From Sideroxydans sp. (GTDB lineage Bacteria > Pseudomonadota > Gammaproteobacteria > Burkholderiales > Gallionellaceae), in the NCBI GenBank assembly GCA_029850585.1, contig JARCRQ010000087.1, positions 1-42,578 on the forward strand: 42,578 bases of DNA. The letters run 5' to 3'. This document shows positions 29,343-39,125 of the stretch, one piece after another. The translations under genes were made by a program, and so were the position numbers. Position 1 is the first letter of the stretch; every line of letters begins with the position of its first letter. A model generated the notes under the pieces. It searched no databases, was not told the origin of the DNA, and saw nothing but the letters and a program-made list of their open reading frames with translations.

Positions 29343-30779
29343 ATGCTGCGTAGAACCAAAATAGTAGCAACCTTAGGCCCTGCTTCAAGCAGCCAAGCTG
29401 TGTTAGAAAACATGATTCGTGCGGGTGTCGATTTAGTCCGCATGAACTTCTCACACGGTTCAGCCGCCGACCACATGAAGCGTGCTGACACTGTGCGTGC
29501 AGCGGCGAAAGCTGTCGGTCGTACCGTCGGTATTTTGGCGGATTTGCAAGGGCCAAAAATCCGCGTACGCAAATTTGAAAATGACAAAATCATCTTGAAT
29601 AAAGGCGATTCATTTATTCTCGATGCGTCGATGGACGGCTTGGGCAATCAACAACGCGTTGGTCTGGATTACAAAGAGTTGCCGAATGACGTAGAAGTCG
29701 GCACCGTGTTGTTGTTGAACGACGGCATGTTGGAGTTTCACGTCACGGGCGTTAAAGGTACAGAAGTTCACGTGGTCGTGGTGCGTGGCGGTGTGTTGTC
29801 CAACAACAAGGGTATCAATCGCCAAGGCGGCGGCTTAACTGCGCCCGCCTTGACCGACAAAGATAAAGAAGACATCAAAACAGCGGCGTTGATTAACGCT
29901 GACTATTTGGCGGTGTCTTTCCCGCGCACGGGCGACGACATGCGCATGGCGCGTGAGTTGATGATTGCGGCGGGCGGTAAGAGCTTGTTGATGGCGAAAA
30001 TCGAACGCGCTGAAGCGATTCCTGTGTTGGCGGACATTATCGAAGCGTCGGATGCCATCATGGTGGCGCGTGGCGATTTGTCGGTTGAAGTGGGCGATGC
30101 CGCCGTGCCAGGTTTGCAAAAGAAGATGATCAAAATGGCGCGCGCGAAAAACCGTTTGGTGATTACTGCGACGCAGATGATGGAATCGATGATTACTAAT
30201 CCTATCCCCACTCGCGCCGAAGTATCGGACGTAGCGAATGCGGTGTTAGATGGTACGGACGCGGTGATGTTGTCAGCCGAAACAGCGGTCGGCGATTACC
30301 CGATTGAAACCATCGAAGCGATGGCGCGCATTTGTTTGAGTGCGGAAAAAGAACTTGAAACACACGCTTTAGTAGTCAAGCCAGGCGCAGAAAAATTCAC
30401 CCGCGTGGATCAATCTATCGCCATGTCGGCTTTATATGCCGCCACGCACCTAAAAGTTAAGGCGATTGTTGCCGTGACCCAATCAGGTTCAACCGCGTTA
30501 TGGATGTCACGTACCAATGCAGGCGTGCCAATTTTTGCTATGACGCCTGCGGCGACCACGTTGAGCAAAGTGACTTTGTTTGGCGGCGTGCATCCGATTG
30601 CCTTCACCATTTCATCTAAAGACCATTCGCAAACCTTGCGCGATGCCGAAGACGAATTGGTGCGCTTGAAACTCATCAAAGAAGGCGACTTAATCGTGAT
30701 GACGATTGGTGAAGCGGTGGGCCAAACAGGTCATACCAACACCATGAAAATCGTTAAAGTAGGCGAGCACCGTAAATAA
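29343..30779 (+). CDS. pyk: Pyruvate kinase
   Basis: The 478-residue product makes pyruvate and ATP from phosphoenolpyruvate. RRTKIVATLGPAS opens the barrel. The substrate and metal region shows LAVSFPRTGDDM, MAKIERAEA, MVARGDLSVEVG and ITATQMMESM, all intact, with the B domain at about 70-165 and the C-terminal allosteric domain at about 345-478. It lies between pgk and fba in one run, with no strong Shine-Dalgarno. Confidence 0.97.
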   Translation: MLRRTKIVATLGPASSSQAVLENMIRAGVDLVRMNFSHGSAADHMKRADTVRAAAKAVGRTVGILADLQGPKIRVRKFENDKIILNKGDSFILDASMDGLGNQQRVGLDYKELPNDVEVGTVLLLNDGMLEFHVTGVKGTEVHVVVVRGGVLSNNKGINRQGGGLTAPALTDKDKEDIKTAALINADYLAVSFPRTGDDMRMARELMIAAGGKSLLMAKIERAEAIPVLADIIEASDAIMVARGDLSVEVGDAAVPGLQKKMIKMARAKNRLVITATQMMESMITNPIPTRAEVSDVANAVLDGTDAVMLSAETAVGDYPIETIEAMARICLSAEKELETHALVVKPGAEKFTRVDQSIAMSALYAATHLKVKAIVAVTQSGSTALWMSRTNAGVPIFAMTPAATTLSKVTLFGGVHPIAFTISSKDHSQTLRDAEDELVRLKLIKEGDLIVMTIGEAVGQTGHTNTMKIVKVGEHRK

Positions 30780-30825
30780 TTCGTATCAATCTAGTAGCAA
30801 TACTTTTAATTATTAGGAGAAGAAA

Positions 30826-31890
30826 ATGGCTTTAGTATCTTTGCGTCAACTGCTCGATCACGCAGCAGAAAATAGCTACGGCTTGCCAGCGTTCAACGTG
30901 AACAATCTGGAACAAGTTAAAGCAATCATGGAAGCGGCTGACAAAACCAACAGCCCAGTCATCATGCAAGGTTCAGCAGGTGCGCGTAAATATGCAGGTG
31001 AAGCGTTTTTGCGTCACTTGATTGAAGCGGCAGTTGAAGCGTATCCACACATTCCTGTCGTCATGCACCAAGATCACGGCGCATCGCCAGCGGTTTGTAT
31101 CAACGCGATTAAATCAGGCTTTTCTAGCGTGATGATGGACGGTTCTTTGGAAGCGGATGCCAAAACACCGTCTTCATTCGCTTACAACGTGGACGTAACG
31201 CGTCGCGTGGTAGAAATGTCACACGCGGTAGGCGTTTCGGTTGAAGGCGAATTGGGCTGTTTGGGTTCGCTCGAATCAGGTCAAGGCGAAGCGGAAGATG
31301 GTCACGGCGCTGAAGGCGTATTGAGCCACGATCAGTTGTTGACTGACCCAGAAGAAGCCGCAGAATTTGTCCGTCAAACGGGCGTAGATGCGTTGGCAAT
31401 TGCCATCGGTACTTCACACGGCGCGTATAAATTCACTAAGCCACCTACTGGCGACACTTTGGCAATCAGCCGCATCAAAGAAATCCACGCGCGTATTCCT
31501 AACACCCATTTGGTGATGCACGGTTCGTCTTCAGTGCCACAAGAATGGCTGAAAATCATCAACGAATTCGGCGGCGACATGAGCCAAACTTATGGCGTGC
31601 CAGTTTCTGAAATCGTTGAAGGTATTAAACACGGCGTGCGTAAAATCAACATTGACACTGATTTACGTATGGCATCAAGCGGTTCAGTGCGTCGTTATTT
31701 GGCACAAAACCCGAAAGACTTTGATCCACGCAAATTCTTAGCGGTTTCAACCACTGCGATGCGCGACATCTGTATCGCCCGTTACGAAGCCTTTGGTTCG
31801 GCGGGTCAAGCTGGCAAAATCAAACCAATCTCATTAGAAGCGATGGCAAATCGTTACGCTAAAGGTGAATTGAAAGCGATTGTTAAGTAA
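30826..31890 (+). CDS. fba: Class II fructose-bisphosphate aldolase (Calvin-cycle subtype)
   Basis: The 354-residue product cleaves or forms fructose-1,6-bisphosphate and is zinc-dependent. HQDHGAS holds D83 and zinc ligand H84. [20 protein letters not shown], the [15 protein letters not shown] block, [10 protein letters not shown] and [11 protein letters not shown] are all conserved. The length and the long GELG...GQGEAEDG loop fit the subtype often found beside cbb genes. This does not prove autotrophy; no RuBisCO or phosphoribulokinase gene is in the window. AGGAGA precedes the ATG. Two terminators follow. Confidence 0.97.
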   Translation: MALVSLRQLLDHAAENSYGLPAFNVNNLEQVKAIMEAADKTNSPVIMQGSAGARKYAGEAFLRHLIEAAVEAYPHIPVVMHQDHGASPAVCINAIKSGFSSVMMDGSLEADAKTPSSFAYNVDVTRRVVEMSHAVGVSVEGELGCLGSLESGQGEAEDGHGAEGVLSHDQLLTDPEEAAEFVRQTGVDALAIAIGTSHGAYKFTKPPTGDTLAISRIKEIHARIPNTHLVMHGSSSVPQEWLKIINEFGGDMSQTYGVPVSEIVEGIKHGVRKINIDTDLRMASSGSVRRYLAQNPKDFDPRKFLAVSTTAMRDICIARYEAFGSAGQAGKIKPISLEAMANRYAKGELKAIVK

Positions 31891-31907
31891 GGTTTAGCGG
31901 TTAGAAT

Positions 31908-31938
31908 AAAAAAGGGCGACAACGAGTCGCCCTTTTTT
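31908..31938 (+). terminator. Intrinsic terminator after fba
   Basis: AAAAAAGGGCGAC (31908-31920), loop AACGA, and GTCGCCCTTTTTT (31926-31938) form a perfect 13-bp stem ending in six T. It closes the tkt-fba run. Confidence 0.9.
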
Positions 31939-31967
31939 ATTCGTTATGGAAGTTAACTCGCGCGCAG

Positions 31968-32004
31968 AAAAAGCCCCACAAGTTATGCACTTGTGGGGCT
32001 TTTT
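31968..32004 (-). terminator. Second hairpin terminator, probably for the convergent exported-protein gene
   Basis: AAAAAGCCCCACAAGT (31968-31983) pairs perfectly over 16 bp with ACTTGTGGGGCTTTTT (31989-32004), with a 5-base loop. It lies 38 bases beyond the stop of the minus-strand gene at 32042 and has T-runs in both directions, so it may also back up the fba terminator. Confidence 0.8.
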
Positions 32005-32041
32005 ATTTACAACACGAACCTTACAACACAGCTCTCAAGAA

Positions 32042-32530
32042 TTAATGAGATTTGTTTTCAGCTTCGCGATTTTTACGATCGTTTTCAGCTTTTTTCTTGT
32101 CGTCATCACTGTGGTTTTCTTCACTCTTACCATCGTCGATTTCACCACAAACAGCTTTACGTTCTTCTTCATGCTTTGCTTCACGATCGTGATGTTCTTT
32201 TTTCATGTCATCGTGATGTGTGTCGGCATGATGTTGTTTACCGTGGCTATCGTGAGACATGGTTTGGTGTTCGCCATCTTCACGTTCTTTTTCATCATCG
32301 TCAGCTTTTTCATGCTCATTTTCAGCACGTTTTTGCGCGCAGGCAGCAGAGTTTGCTTTTGCAGCTTTGCGAGCGGCTGTTGAGCTGGTGCTGGTGCCTG
32401 ATGTTGAAGTTGCGCCAGCAGTCGTTGTTGAGCTGGTTGTACCTGTGTTTGCAGCCGCAGCCAATACAGCACCTGAGCTGATTAACATTACTGAAGCAAG
32501 TGCGGCTACGATTTTACTTTTTTTCAACAT
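32042..32530 (-). CDS. His/Asp/Glu/Lys-rich exported protein of unknown function
   Basis: The 162-residue product has a signal peptide (about 1-24, AVLA cleavage). A Thr/Ser/Ala linker (27-60) leads to a strongly charged stretch (65-162) with 13 histidines, many Asp and Glu, and just two cysteines (C64, C128) at its ends. It is low-complexity and no domain is recognised. Many His and acidic residues in the periplasm suggest binding of divalent metal, but this is inference. GGAG lies 8 bases before the ATG at 32530. It follows pilY1 on the same strand after 121 bases. Confidence 0.75.
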   Translation of the reverse strand: MLKKSKIVAALASVMLISSGAVLAAAANTGTTSSTTTAGATSTSGTSTSSTAARKAAKANSAACAQKRAENEHEKADDDEKEREDGEHQTMSHDSHGKQHHADTHHDDMKKEHHDREAKHEEERKAVCGEIDDGKSEENHSDDDKKKAENDRKNREAENKSH

Positions 32531-32651
32531 AATAATTACTCCATTAAATTAAATTACGAAATTTGAATCGATGTTGCTGCTGATAGTTGATTCAGGCTAC
32601 CAGCACGGTCATAACGACCGAATTTGACAGAGCTGCCGTCAAAAATCTTTA

Positions 32652-35600
32652 TCAACCTTTGGTTATCTCACGCCAGGACACTCGTTTACCCACAGCGGGT
32701 ATGGTCGAGGTTGGAATCGTGGTTGATGCGGTTGATGCATTAGATTGTCGTACCAAGCCTTTCACTGTGCCATCGGGCAACTGTACCAAAATAGGCCGGC
32801 TTGCCAAGGTGTTACCCAATGATTGGGCTGCCCAAGTGCTACCCGCCACCATGGCACCCGTTGCATAGTTGAGCGAATAGAGCCAGCTCGAACCGCCTGG
32901 GCTACAAGGATCCGCCGAACTTGGTACGTTGGTGCTGAACACGATGGTGGTGTTGGAAATGGCCGGTGCGGTAATGATGCGCTCTCCTATCGTGCCGCCC
33001 GTCACCGATAAATCTACATACCATCCCTTGCTCGTACCTAATGGGTTGGCTTTAATCGTGCGTGTGGCTGCCCCAGCGATGATTGTTTGCGCAGTTAAAT
33101 TGCTACGCAACGGTGCAATAACCGCTGCTCCTAAGGCTGGCACACTCATGTCGTCAATTAAGCTATACATCGTTTGCACTTGAGCTGCCGCTGTTGGCAA
33201 GCCGAGTGGCGAGGGAATATCGGCAGGGCTTAAGTATTGTCCTGTGCCGACATAGACGCGCCGTTTACCGTTAACAAAAGACAGCTCAGGCGGGGTGGTA
33301 ATCGGTTGAGCCGTGCCAACGTTATCGACCAAGGTGGTCAGCAATGTCGTTTTCCAGTTTGCTGGAACTTTATCGGATAAGTCAAAACGCCACACATTGC
33401 CCAACAGGTCGCCGCCATACACTTGCTGTACGGTGTTGTCGATGGCTGCGTTATCGACCCAGCCCGAAATTTCAGACAGTCCACTGGGGGTTAGTGGCGT
33501 ACCGACACCCGTAGCAATATCCTTAAGCAGCGTGCCCGTTTTGGCATCCAGCACAAACAAGTGTCCCATGCCGTCTCCGCCGCTATCGGCTGCGCCATTA
33601 TTTAAGCCCGAAGGAATAATCACCACCCAGCCATATGCCACTGTTTTTGTAATGATAGGCGTGGCGTAGCTATAGCCCATATTGGCTTTAACGCTTGCAG
33701 CGGTGCTGGCATTGGGGAACTCCCACATGACTTTAGTCGCAACCGCCGCTTCAGTCAGAGCTGTTGGGTCGGTGACATCCAGTGCGTAATAACCACGCCC
33801 CCCTTTACGGAATCCCCCCACTAACAACGAACGCCAGTCGGGTGTACCGACGATGCCTTTGGTATTGCCAAAGTCCACGTCGCCGTAGCCAGGTGTGCCG
33901 TTTACATAGTATTGATGGGTGAAATTCTTCTTACTGCTGAGGTTGACTAACTTGCTGGTATTGGGATTAAGCGTATCAAGCGGCGCATTTAAGACGATGC
34001 CTGGAATGTACGCCCACATTTCTGAACCTAAGTTCGCATCAAACGCATGCACCATGCCGTCGTTGGCGGCTTGGAACACCGTCTTAACGCGGGGCGTAAC
34101 CGTGGTGTACTGCGCTTTATAAGCCCCATAGCCGTTGTCAGCGTAGCTGAGTAAAGGTTCTCTGACTACGACTGGTTCAGCATCAATAATGTCGCCTAAC
34201 ACATGACCGCGATTGCGATACAAAGTGCCTTCGTTAGAGCGGTCACCGCGCAAGAAAGCTAACATCGTTGCGTTATCGGCGAAGCCTGGTGTATTGAGCG
34301 ACGCTTGCTGGGCGGCGGACAAATTAGCCAATCTAAAGGGCACAGCCGTTGTGCCTGTATAAGTTGCAATTTTGCGCCCCGTGAGCAATACCGCAGCATC
34401 GAGTTGCACGCTCGCACTCGGTAGCCATTTGCCAATGTTAGACGGAATGCCGGTGACTAAGTCAATCGGATAGGACTGCAAATCCCCTGACCAATTGCCT
34501 GTGTTGTAGCTAGACGCATAAGAGAAGCTATCGCCAGGGCTGATGTTGGCATTGCTCACCGCCACCGCCGCTGCCGAACCAATGCGCCCCATGATGTCGT
34601 TTAATACCGTGGTCAGCCCGCCATAAATATCCATGCCACCGACGAATTTACCGCGCCCATTCACAGCGGCATGCCATAAATCATCAATCGTCGTTTGATC
34701 GAGGAAGGTGGGCTTAGGCCAAACGATGCTGGTTACCATCGTCCACAGATTAGTCGTGGCAGGATTGATGGTCGAAGGCGCATTGGCTAAGGTGGGTGTC
34801 GCGCCAGGTGCAATCACATAGGTGTCTAAATGTGGATTGGGATTGGTTTCGTGAGTACCCGCAACTAGTTGTACATTGCCCGTTTTTAAGTCGGGACGTA
34901 GATTTTGGTCATAAATATACAAAGCCCAGTCAGCCAAGGTATCGGCGAAACTATTGCCGTTGAGTACATCGTCCGCATAAGGCGCAGTGCCTGCACCTGA
35001 CACAGGATTGCCATTGGCTTTGCTGTCGTAATCGCCTACTTTACCGTTTAGAGACGGCGTTTGTCCCGTAAAGTAGTTTTTGAAACCCGCAGCACCGTTA
35101 CCATTTTCATTCAAGTACCCAGCGGTCACTAAGACGTTAAAGTTTTGCTGACAGCTGTATTGAATTGGTGCTGGATTGCCATTGACCGAAGCTGTTTGCT
35201 TAAAGTAATCATAAACTTGGCTCATGCGATCATGGATAGGTTGCCGCCAGTCACCCAGATTAGGACTCAACTCGTAGATTTGACCGCGTAGTACTTCCAG
35301 CACCGCAGGGCTAGAAATGTCCGCAACGGGAGCTGGAACGAATTGCGGCTCTAAGGAGGTCATGCCGACTTGTGTCGAGGCGAGCGTATCCAGTTGTTTG
35401 CCGATTGAACCTTGCAGCGTCAGCATCACGGTGCGGTAATACTTAAACCAGTTGGCAAAGTTTTGTAGCTCGGCGGTGTAAGTTCTGCCGCTAGGATAGG
35501 TTGCTGGCGCACCACCACAACCTGGGATGATGGCAGTAGCTTTGGTTTTAATACAAGCACCTAGCCCGGCTGAGTTCTTAATCTCGTAACGGGTTTCTTC

Positions 35601-36332
35601 CCCCGCCTCTAAAATTCCGTTGTTGTTTAAGTCCGCCCAAGTGTAGTAGGTCGCAGGATACCAAGTGCTAGGGTAAGTGTGGCTGCCACCTACATAGCTG
35701 TGTGCATTGGGGACAGTAAAGGCGTTGCCGTTAGGGTCGAGAACAATCGCACCAGAGCTGATTTCTTGGGTAATGTCCACAGCACCGAGCACGTTTGCGT
35801 AAGGGTCATACTCAACGTTGGTGGGGTTGGCATTGCCAAAGGTCACGCCATTTTGATCTACGCCGTTCCACGGTTGGTAAGTCGTGAACGGGTCGTAGTA
35901 CTGGTGGTTGTAGTGATTGTTGCGCGCGCGCCAGTTAAGCGGGTCTGGGCTATTGAGATCCCCTTCCAACATCAAATCAATCGCTGCCGCGCCCCCTTTG
36001 CCCTTTTGTTTGTTCTTCTTGGTCAGCTTGACGGTATTGCTGGTGCGATACCAAGTCGGGAATAAAAAGAAATTCCCATTAAGATTGGTCGGATTGTTAC
36101 CTGGCGTGACATTGCTTTCGTAATACATCGAATTATAGGTTGGCAACAGCACCTCTACATCCATACCGCCAGAGGTGTCCATGGTGAACATAATGTTGGA
36201 TTTAGCGGTGTTTTGCGCTGCCATCGGTGTGTCCGCGATAATCACCGACGCGGCATAGGCGGGTTGCGCGGCAATCGAAAGCATGAGTAGCACGTTAATG
36301 ACGCGTGCGGATTTCTTAAATTTATAAAGCAT
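32652..36332 (-). CDS. pilY1: PilY1-type type IV pilus tip/assembly protein
   Basis: The 1226-residue product is exported (signal peptide about 1-27, QPAYA/AS). The N-terminal half carries a von Willebrand A-like start (NIMFTMDTSGGMD, D52) whose MIDAS reads DTSGG instead of DxSxS. An EF-hand-like loop, DLNNNGILEAGE, lies at 234-245. The C-terminal third is the PilY1 beta-propeller, with NDGMVHAFDANLG near 757, YYALDVTDPTAL and HLFVLDAKTG. PilY1 supports pilus extension, surface sensing and adhesion. It ends the operon pilE-fimT-pilV-pilW-pilX-pilY1, with a 15-base gap after pilX. Confidence 0.93.
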   Translation of the reverse strand: MLYKFKKSARVINVLLMLSIAAQPAYAASVIIADTPMAAQNTAKSNIMFTMDTSGGMDVEVLLPTYNSMYYESNVTPGNNPTNLNGNFFLFPTWYRTSNTVKLTKKNKQKGKGGAAAIDLMLEGDLNSPDPLNWRARNNHYNHQYYDPFTTYQPWNGVDQNGVTFGNANPTNVEYDPYANVLGAVDITQEISSGAIVLDPNGNAFTVPNAHSYVGGSHTYPSTWYPATYYTWADLNNNGILEAGEETRYEIKNSAGLGACIKTKATAIIPGCGGAPATYPSGRTYTAELQNFANWFKYYRTVMLTLQGSIGKQLDTLASTQVGMTSLEPQFVPAPVADISSPAVLEVLRGQIYELSPNLGDWRQPIHDRMSQVYDYFKQTASVNGNPAPIQYSCQQNFNVLVTAGYLNENGNGAAGFKNYFTGQTPSLNGKVGDYDSKANGNPVSGAGTAPYADDVLNGNSFADTLADWALYIYDQNLRPDLKTGNVQLVAGTHETNPNPHLDTYVIAPGATPTLANAPSTINPATTNLWTMVTSIVWPKPTFLDQTTIDDLWHAAVNGRGKFVGGMDIYGGLTTVLNDIMGRIGSAAAVAVSNANISPGDSFSYASSYNTGNWSGDLQSYPIDLVTGIPSNIGKWLPSASVQLDAAVLLTGRKIATYTGTTAVPFRLANLSAAQQASLNTPGFADNATMLAFLRGDRSNEGTLYRNRGHVLGDIIDAEPVVVREPLLSYADNGYGAYKAQYTTVTPRVKTVFQAANDGMVHAFDANLGSEMWAYIPGIVLNAPLDTLNPNTSKLVNLSSKKNFTHQYYVNGTPGYGDVDFGNTKGIVGTPDWRSLLVGGFRKGGRGYYALDVTDPTALTEAAVATKVMWEFPNASTAASVKANMGYSYATPIITKTVAYGWVVIIPSGLNNGAADSGGDGMGHLFVLDAKTGTLLKDIATGVGTPLTPSGLSEISGWVDNAAIDNTVQQVYGGDLLGNVWRFDLSDKVPANWKTTLLTTLVDNVGTAQPITTPPELSFVNGKRRVYVGTGQYLSPADIPSPLGLPTAAAQVQTMYSLIDDMSVPALGAAVIAPLRSNLTAQTIIAGAATRTIKANPLGTSKGWYVDLSVTGGTIGERIITAPAISNTTIVFSTNVPSSADPCSPGGSSWLYSLNYATGAMVAGSTWAAQSLGNTLASRPILVQLPDGTVKGLVRQSNASTASTTIPTSTIPAVGKRVSWREITKG

Positions 36333-36347
36333 GGTTTCCCCTAATTT

Positions 36348-36947
36348 TTATAAGCTAATTGTGCCTTGCACCATGCTCACAGCATTGTGTGGACCAGTTG
36401 AACGTACGGTGACGCGGTAGTACACCACCCCGTTACCGCGAAAAGTAACGTGTCCTGTCGCGCGGCTTCCCCCTTCTGAGCCGGCATTGGCAAGCGTGGT
36501 GCAGTATTTGGTTTGTTCGGCGATATTGCCAGGTGCAGGGCCATTGATTGGGTCGGTCACCGAGCCTGCACACATGCGTTCAATCACATATTGCACGCTA
36601 TAGCCCGCGATAGAAGTATTTATCACAGGCACGGCTGACCAAGTAACTGAGGTGGGAGAGCCTTTAATGTCCACGGGCTGCATCACTGCATAATACTGGT
36701 TCGCGACAGGCACATTGCCTGTCGCGGCTAAACCGGGCAAGGCGGTAAAAGCGGCTTCCATTGCGATGTCGGCAGCTTGTAGGCTTGCTTCTTTGAAGGC
36801 GAAATTACCTGCGACCACGTTCGCGGTATCCACCGAACGCATCAGTGCAATCCCCGCCAGCATCATGGACACTAAGGCGATTAAGGAGATGAGCAAAGTC
36901 GAGCCTTGCTGTTGGGCAGGCGAAGAAAAATGATTAGTTCGCATCAT
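36348..36947 (-). CDS. pilX: Minor pilin assembly protein PilX
   Basis: The product is 199 residues from the ATG at 36947; ATG codons at 36947 and 36944 are adjacent, and an earlier in-frame start would overlap pilW. The N terminus QQQG/STLLISLIALVSMMLAGIALM is the PilX hydrophobic segment. It lacks the Glu5 of other pilins, as is usual for this GspK-like group. The MAGN-like motif appears as VVAGNFAF, then QAADIAME. PilX joins PilV, PilW and PilE in the minor pilin complex that primes fibre assembly. Confidence 0.87.
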   Translation of the reverse strand: MMRTNHFSSPAQQQGSTLLISLIALVSMMLAGIALMRSVDTANVVAGNFAFKEASLQAADIAMEAAFTALPGLAATGNVPVANQYYAVMQPVDIKGSPTSVTWSAVPVINTSIAGYSVQYVIERMCAGSVTDPINGPAPGNIAEQTKYCTTLANAGSEGGSRATGHVTFRGNGVVYYRVTVRSTGPHNAVSMVQGTISL

Positions 36948-36952
36948 GGTGT

Positions 36953-38098
36953 TTAGAGGTTGGCCCATATAACGTTACGCAAAGGAATAATGGTTTGATA
37001 GACGTGGTAGCGGTAACACTGCCAATCGGGGTTGGCAGTTAAATCAATGACGGGGCCACCTAGCCAGGAAATAGGCATAACTGCCGTGGCATCACACGCC
37101 CCACCCTTGATGCTAGGTTTTTCTTTTAATGAGCTGCGCGCCACAATCGCAATGCGTATCGCTTTAATGCGCATGATGTCAGCGGTAGTAAGCGGCGCGG
37201 CGGTGGCATCGCTCCAAGTATTAACCGCTGGCGCAGGGTTTCCTGGCGTGGGGTTTTGGGGTGCAAAGCCATATTGCGCCTGAATGTTGACGATGTTGTT
37301 GGCAATCGCAATAGGGGCTTGTGCGGCAATACTTTTATCGGTTGCGACAAAGTCGTTGTTCGCATCGACGCTATATTCGGTTTGTAAAAACTGCCCCATA
37401 TTGATGGCAAATGAGGTGTAAGCCCCGTAACCGTCGGCTGGATTGCCCGCTGCAATACTAGGGGCGATATTCGTGCCAAAGGGCGGATTCAAATTTGCCA
37501 GCATTAAGGGGTCTGCCACGGTCGTATCAACATACGCTAAGCGTGTACAAGGTTGAGCAATCGCTGTACCAGGCGAAGTAACAGGGCTGGCAAGCAAAAA
37601 TTTATCGCGATTAACAGTGTAGCCAGCCATGTTGACACGCGTCATCGTGATGCTGGAATCCGAGCTAGGCATGGAGGTCATCAACACGGACGGGGTGCTG
37701 CCCGTTCCCGCATCGCTATAAGTAAATTTGATTTTGTCGGATTGCACGCCGCCGCCATCGGTGATGAGCACGGGCAAAATAGCTTCTTTGCTAATGTTGC
37801 CCAGCTCGTATTTAATAATCTCGGTGCAGACTAATTGGCTCGGCAGGGTTAAGCCAAATCCCGCCATACGGGCATCAGTTTGAATTGCGTGCAGCGCGAT
37901 TAAGCCATTCTGTTGCGAGTCGGAGCCGCTAGTGGTGGTGCGCTTTTGTTTCTCAAAGCCGATATAGCTGTTGCTGATGACCAGCACGGTTATCAAGCCC
38001 ACCGTTACGCCCACCATCAGCTCAACTAAGCTAAAGCCGCTAGCTGAGCCTCGTGAAGACAAGCTCACCTTGTGTTTAATGTGTATCAATTGAGCCAT
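36953..38098 (-). CDS. pilW: Minor pilin PilW
   Basis: The 381-residue product has a prepilin cleavage site G21/F22 followed by FSLVELMVGVTVGL, with Glu at position 5 (E26). The large C-terminal domain is typical of PilW. The RMAGFGL stretch after the helix resembles the usual RxAGYxG motif of PilW proteins. It starts 2 bases after the pilV stop and ends 5 bases before pilX. Confidence 0.9.
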   Translation of the reverse strand: MAQLIHIKHKVSLSSRGSASGFSLVELMVGVTVGLITVLVISNSYIGFEKQKRTTTSGSDSQQNGLIALHAIQTDARMAGFGLTLPSQLVCTEIIKYELGNISKEAILPVLITDGGGVQSDKIKFTYSDAGTGSTPSVLMTSMPSSDSSITMTRVNMAGYTVNRDKFLLASPVTSPGTAIAQPCTRLAYVDTTVADPLMLANLNPPFGTNIAPSIAAGNPADGYGAYTSFAINMGQFLQTEYSVDANNDFVATDKSIAAQAPIAIANNIVNIQAQYGFAPQNPTPGNPAPAVNTWSDATAAPLTTADIMRIKAIRIAIVARSSLKEKPSIKGGACDATAVMPISWLGGPVIDLTANPDWQCYRYHVYQTIIPLRNVIWANL

Positions 38099-38100
38099 CC

Positions 38101-38529
38101 TTAGTTAATCGCAGAGGTTGCGACAAAGTTATGTGCTGGCGCGTTGGGGGCTTTCCAGCAAATCGTCACGGTCACAAAGTTGGTGAGCGGATCAAGCAAA
38201 ATTTGCTGTTTCACGGTGGCACTACCTGGCAGTTTTGCCACTTCCGCCAACCAATCGCTGACTTCTTGTTTGCCTGATGCTGAGCCGCCTGCAAAACACG
38301 CAGGGGCGGCGGCGTTCAGTTGGTAAGCCGCGAGGTTGCTGCGATCAACCCACATTTGACCAATAATTTGATTGGCCAAATAGCTCGCTTCGCTACGATA
38401 AGTGGCTTCTGAAGAAGCCTTGGTTGCCATCACCAACATACTGACCATGCCTAAAATCCCGATGGAAAATAACAACAAACCGACCATCGTTTCTAACAGC
38501 ATAAAGCCTGATTGATTAAGCGTTTTCAT
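38101..38529 (-). CDS. pilV: Minor pilin PilV
   Basis: The product is 142 residues from the ATG at 38529, which overlaps the fimT stop by one base (TAATG); this start yields the short leader MKTLNQSG/FMLLETMVGLLLFSIG with Glu5 at E13. The GLLLFSIGILGM helix and the EATYRSEASYLANQI follow-on match the PilV family. It fits the order fimT-pilV-pilW. Confidence 0.9.
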   Translation of the reverse strand: MKTLNQSGFMLLETMVGLLLFSIGILGMVSMLVMATKASSEATYRSEASYLANQIIGQMWVDRSNLAAYQLNAAAPACFAGGSASGKQEVSDWLAEVAKLPGSATVKQQILLDPLTNFVTVTICWKAPNAPAHNFVATSAIN

Positions 38530-39125
38530 TAGACGCAGCCTTGAGGATTGGTTGCCAGCGAGAGTGCGGGGTCGCACATGCGCACCGCTCCCCCCGCCTT
38601 AACTTGAATTTGCATACAGCGCACGCCCGAGGTGCTGTTGGCGGTCGAGCACGCCCCCCCCGCAGGATTTTGCACGTCAATAATGACCGTCGCATTCGCC
38701 GCTGGCGTGACCTTGCCCATCCCATCAAAAGTCAAAGTTTTTGCTGTGGCGATAATTTGGCTGTTCAACGCGTTGGATTGAACTTTTTTATAGGCGATAT
38801 TGGATGGTGCATCGGCTAACACCTCAACCGCCCAAGTGTTGGCAGCCAGCGTGAAGGAAACTTGCGCATTGCGACTGGCCGCCTCGGCACGCGCAAGTTG
38901 TAGGCCGTTTAACACGGATTCCGCTGCCGTACGCACTTGCGTATTTTTCATCCAGGCTTGGAAGCTCGGAATGCCCGCCGCCATTAAAATCCCCGCGATG
39001 CTAATCGCAATCATCGCCTCTACCAGCGAAAACCCAGCGGCTCTTGCAGGCAAGCCCTTAGTCACCACAGTAGAGCACACGCCCCCCGTCGCCGTTGCAG
39101 ATACGTTCGGTTGAGCGTTTAACAT
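38529..39125 (-). CDS. fimT: FimT/GspH-family minor pseudopilin
   Basis: The 198-residue product has an unusually long leader before the prepilin site G31/F32 (FSLVEAMIAISIAGILMAAGIPSF, Glu5 E36). GTG codons nearer the helix (about residues 20-21) could be the true start and give a normal leader. The RTAAESVLNGLQLARAEAASRN block after the helix is the GspH/FimT signature. The ATG overlaps the pilE stop by seven bases. In some bacteria FimT-type pilins bind DNA for uptake; that role is not shown here. Confidence 0.87.
   Translation of the reverse strand: MLNAQPNVSATATGGVCSTVVTKGLPARAAGFSLVEAMIAISIAGILMAAGIPSFQAWMKNTQVRTAAESVLNGLQLARAEAASRNAQVSFTLAANTWAVEVLADAPSNIAYKKVQSNALNSQIIATAKTLTFDGMGKVTPAANATVIIDVQNPAGGACSTANSTSGVRCMQIQVKAGGAVRMCDPALSLATNPQGCV

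Noticed and set aside
30826-31890. Calvin cycle (autotrophy) cluster
   Set aside because: The aldolase subtype and tkt fit, but no RuBisCO, phosphoribulokinase or cbbR is in the window and the genes equally serve glycolysis.
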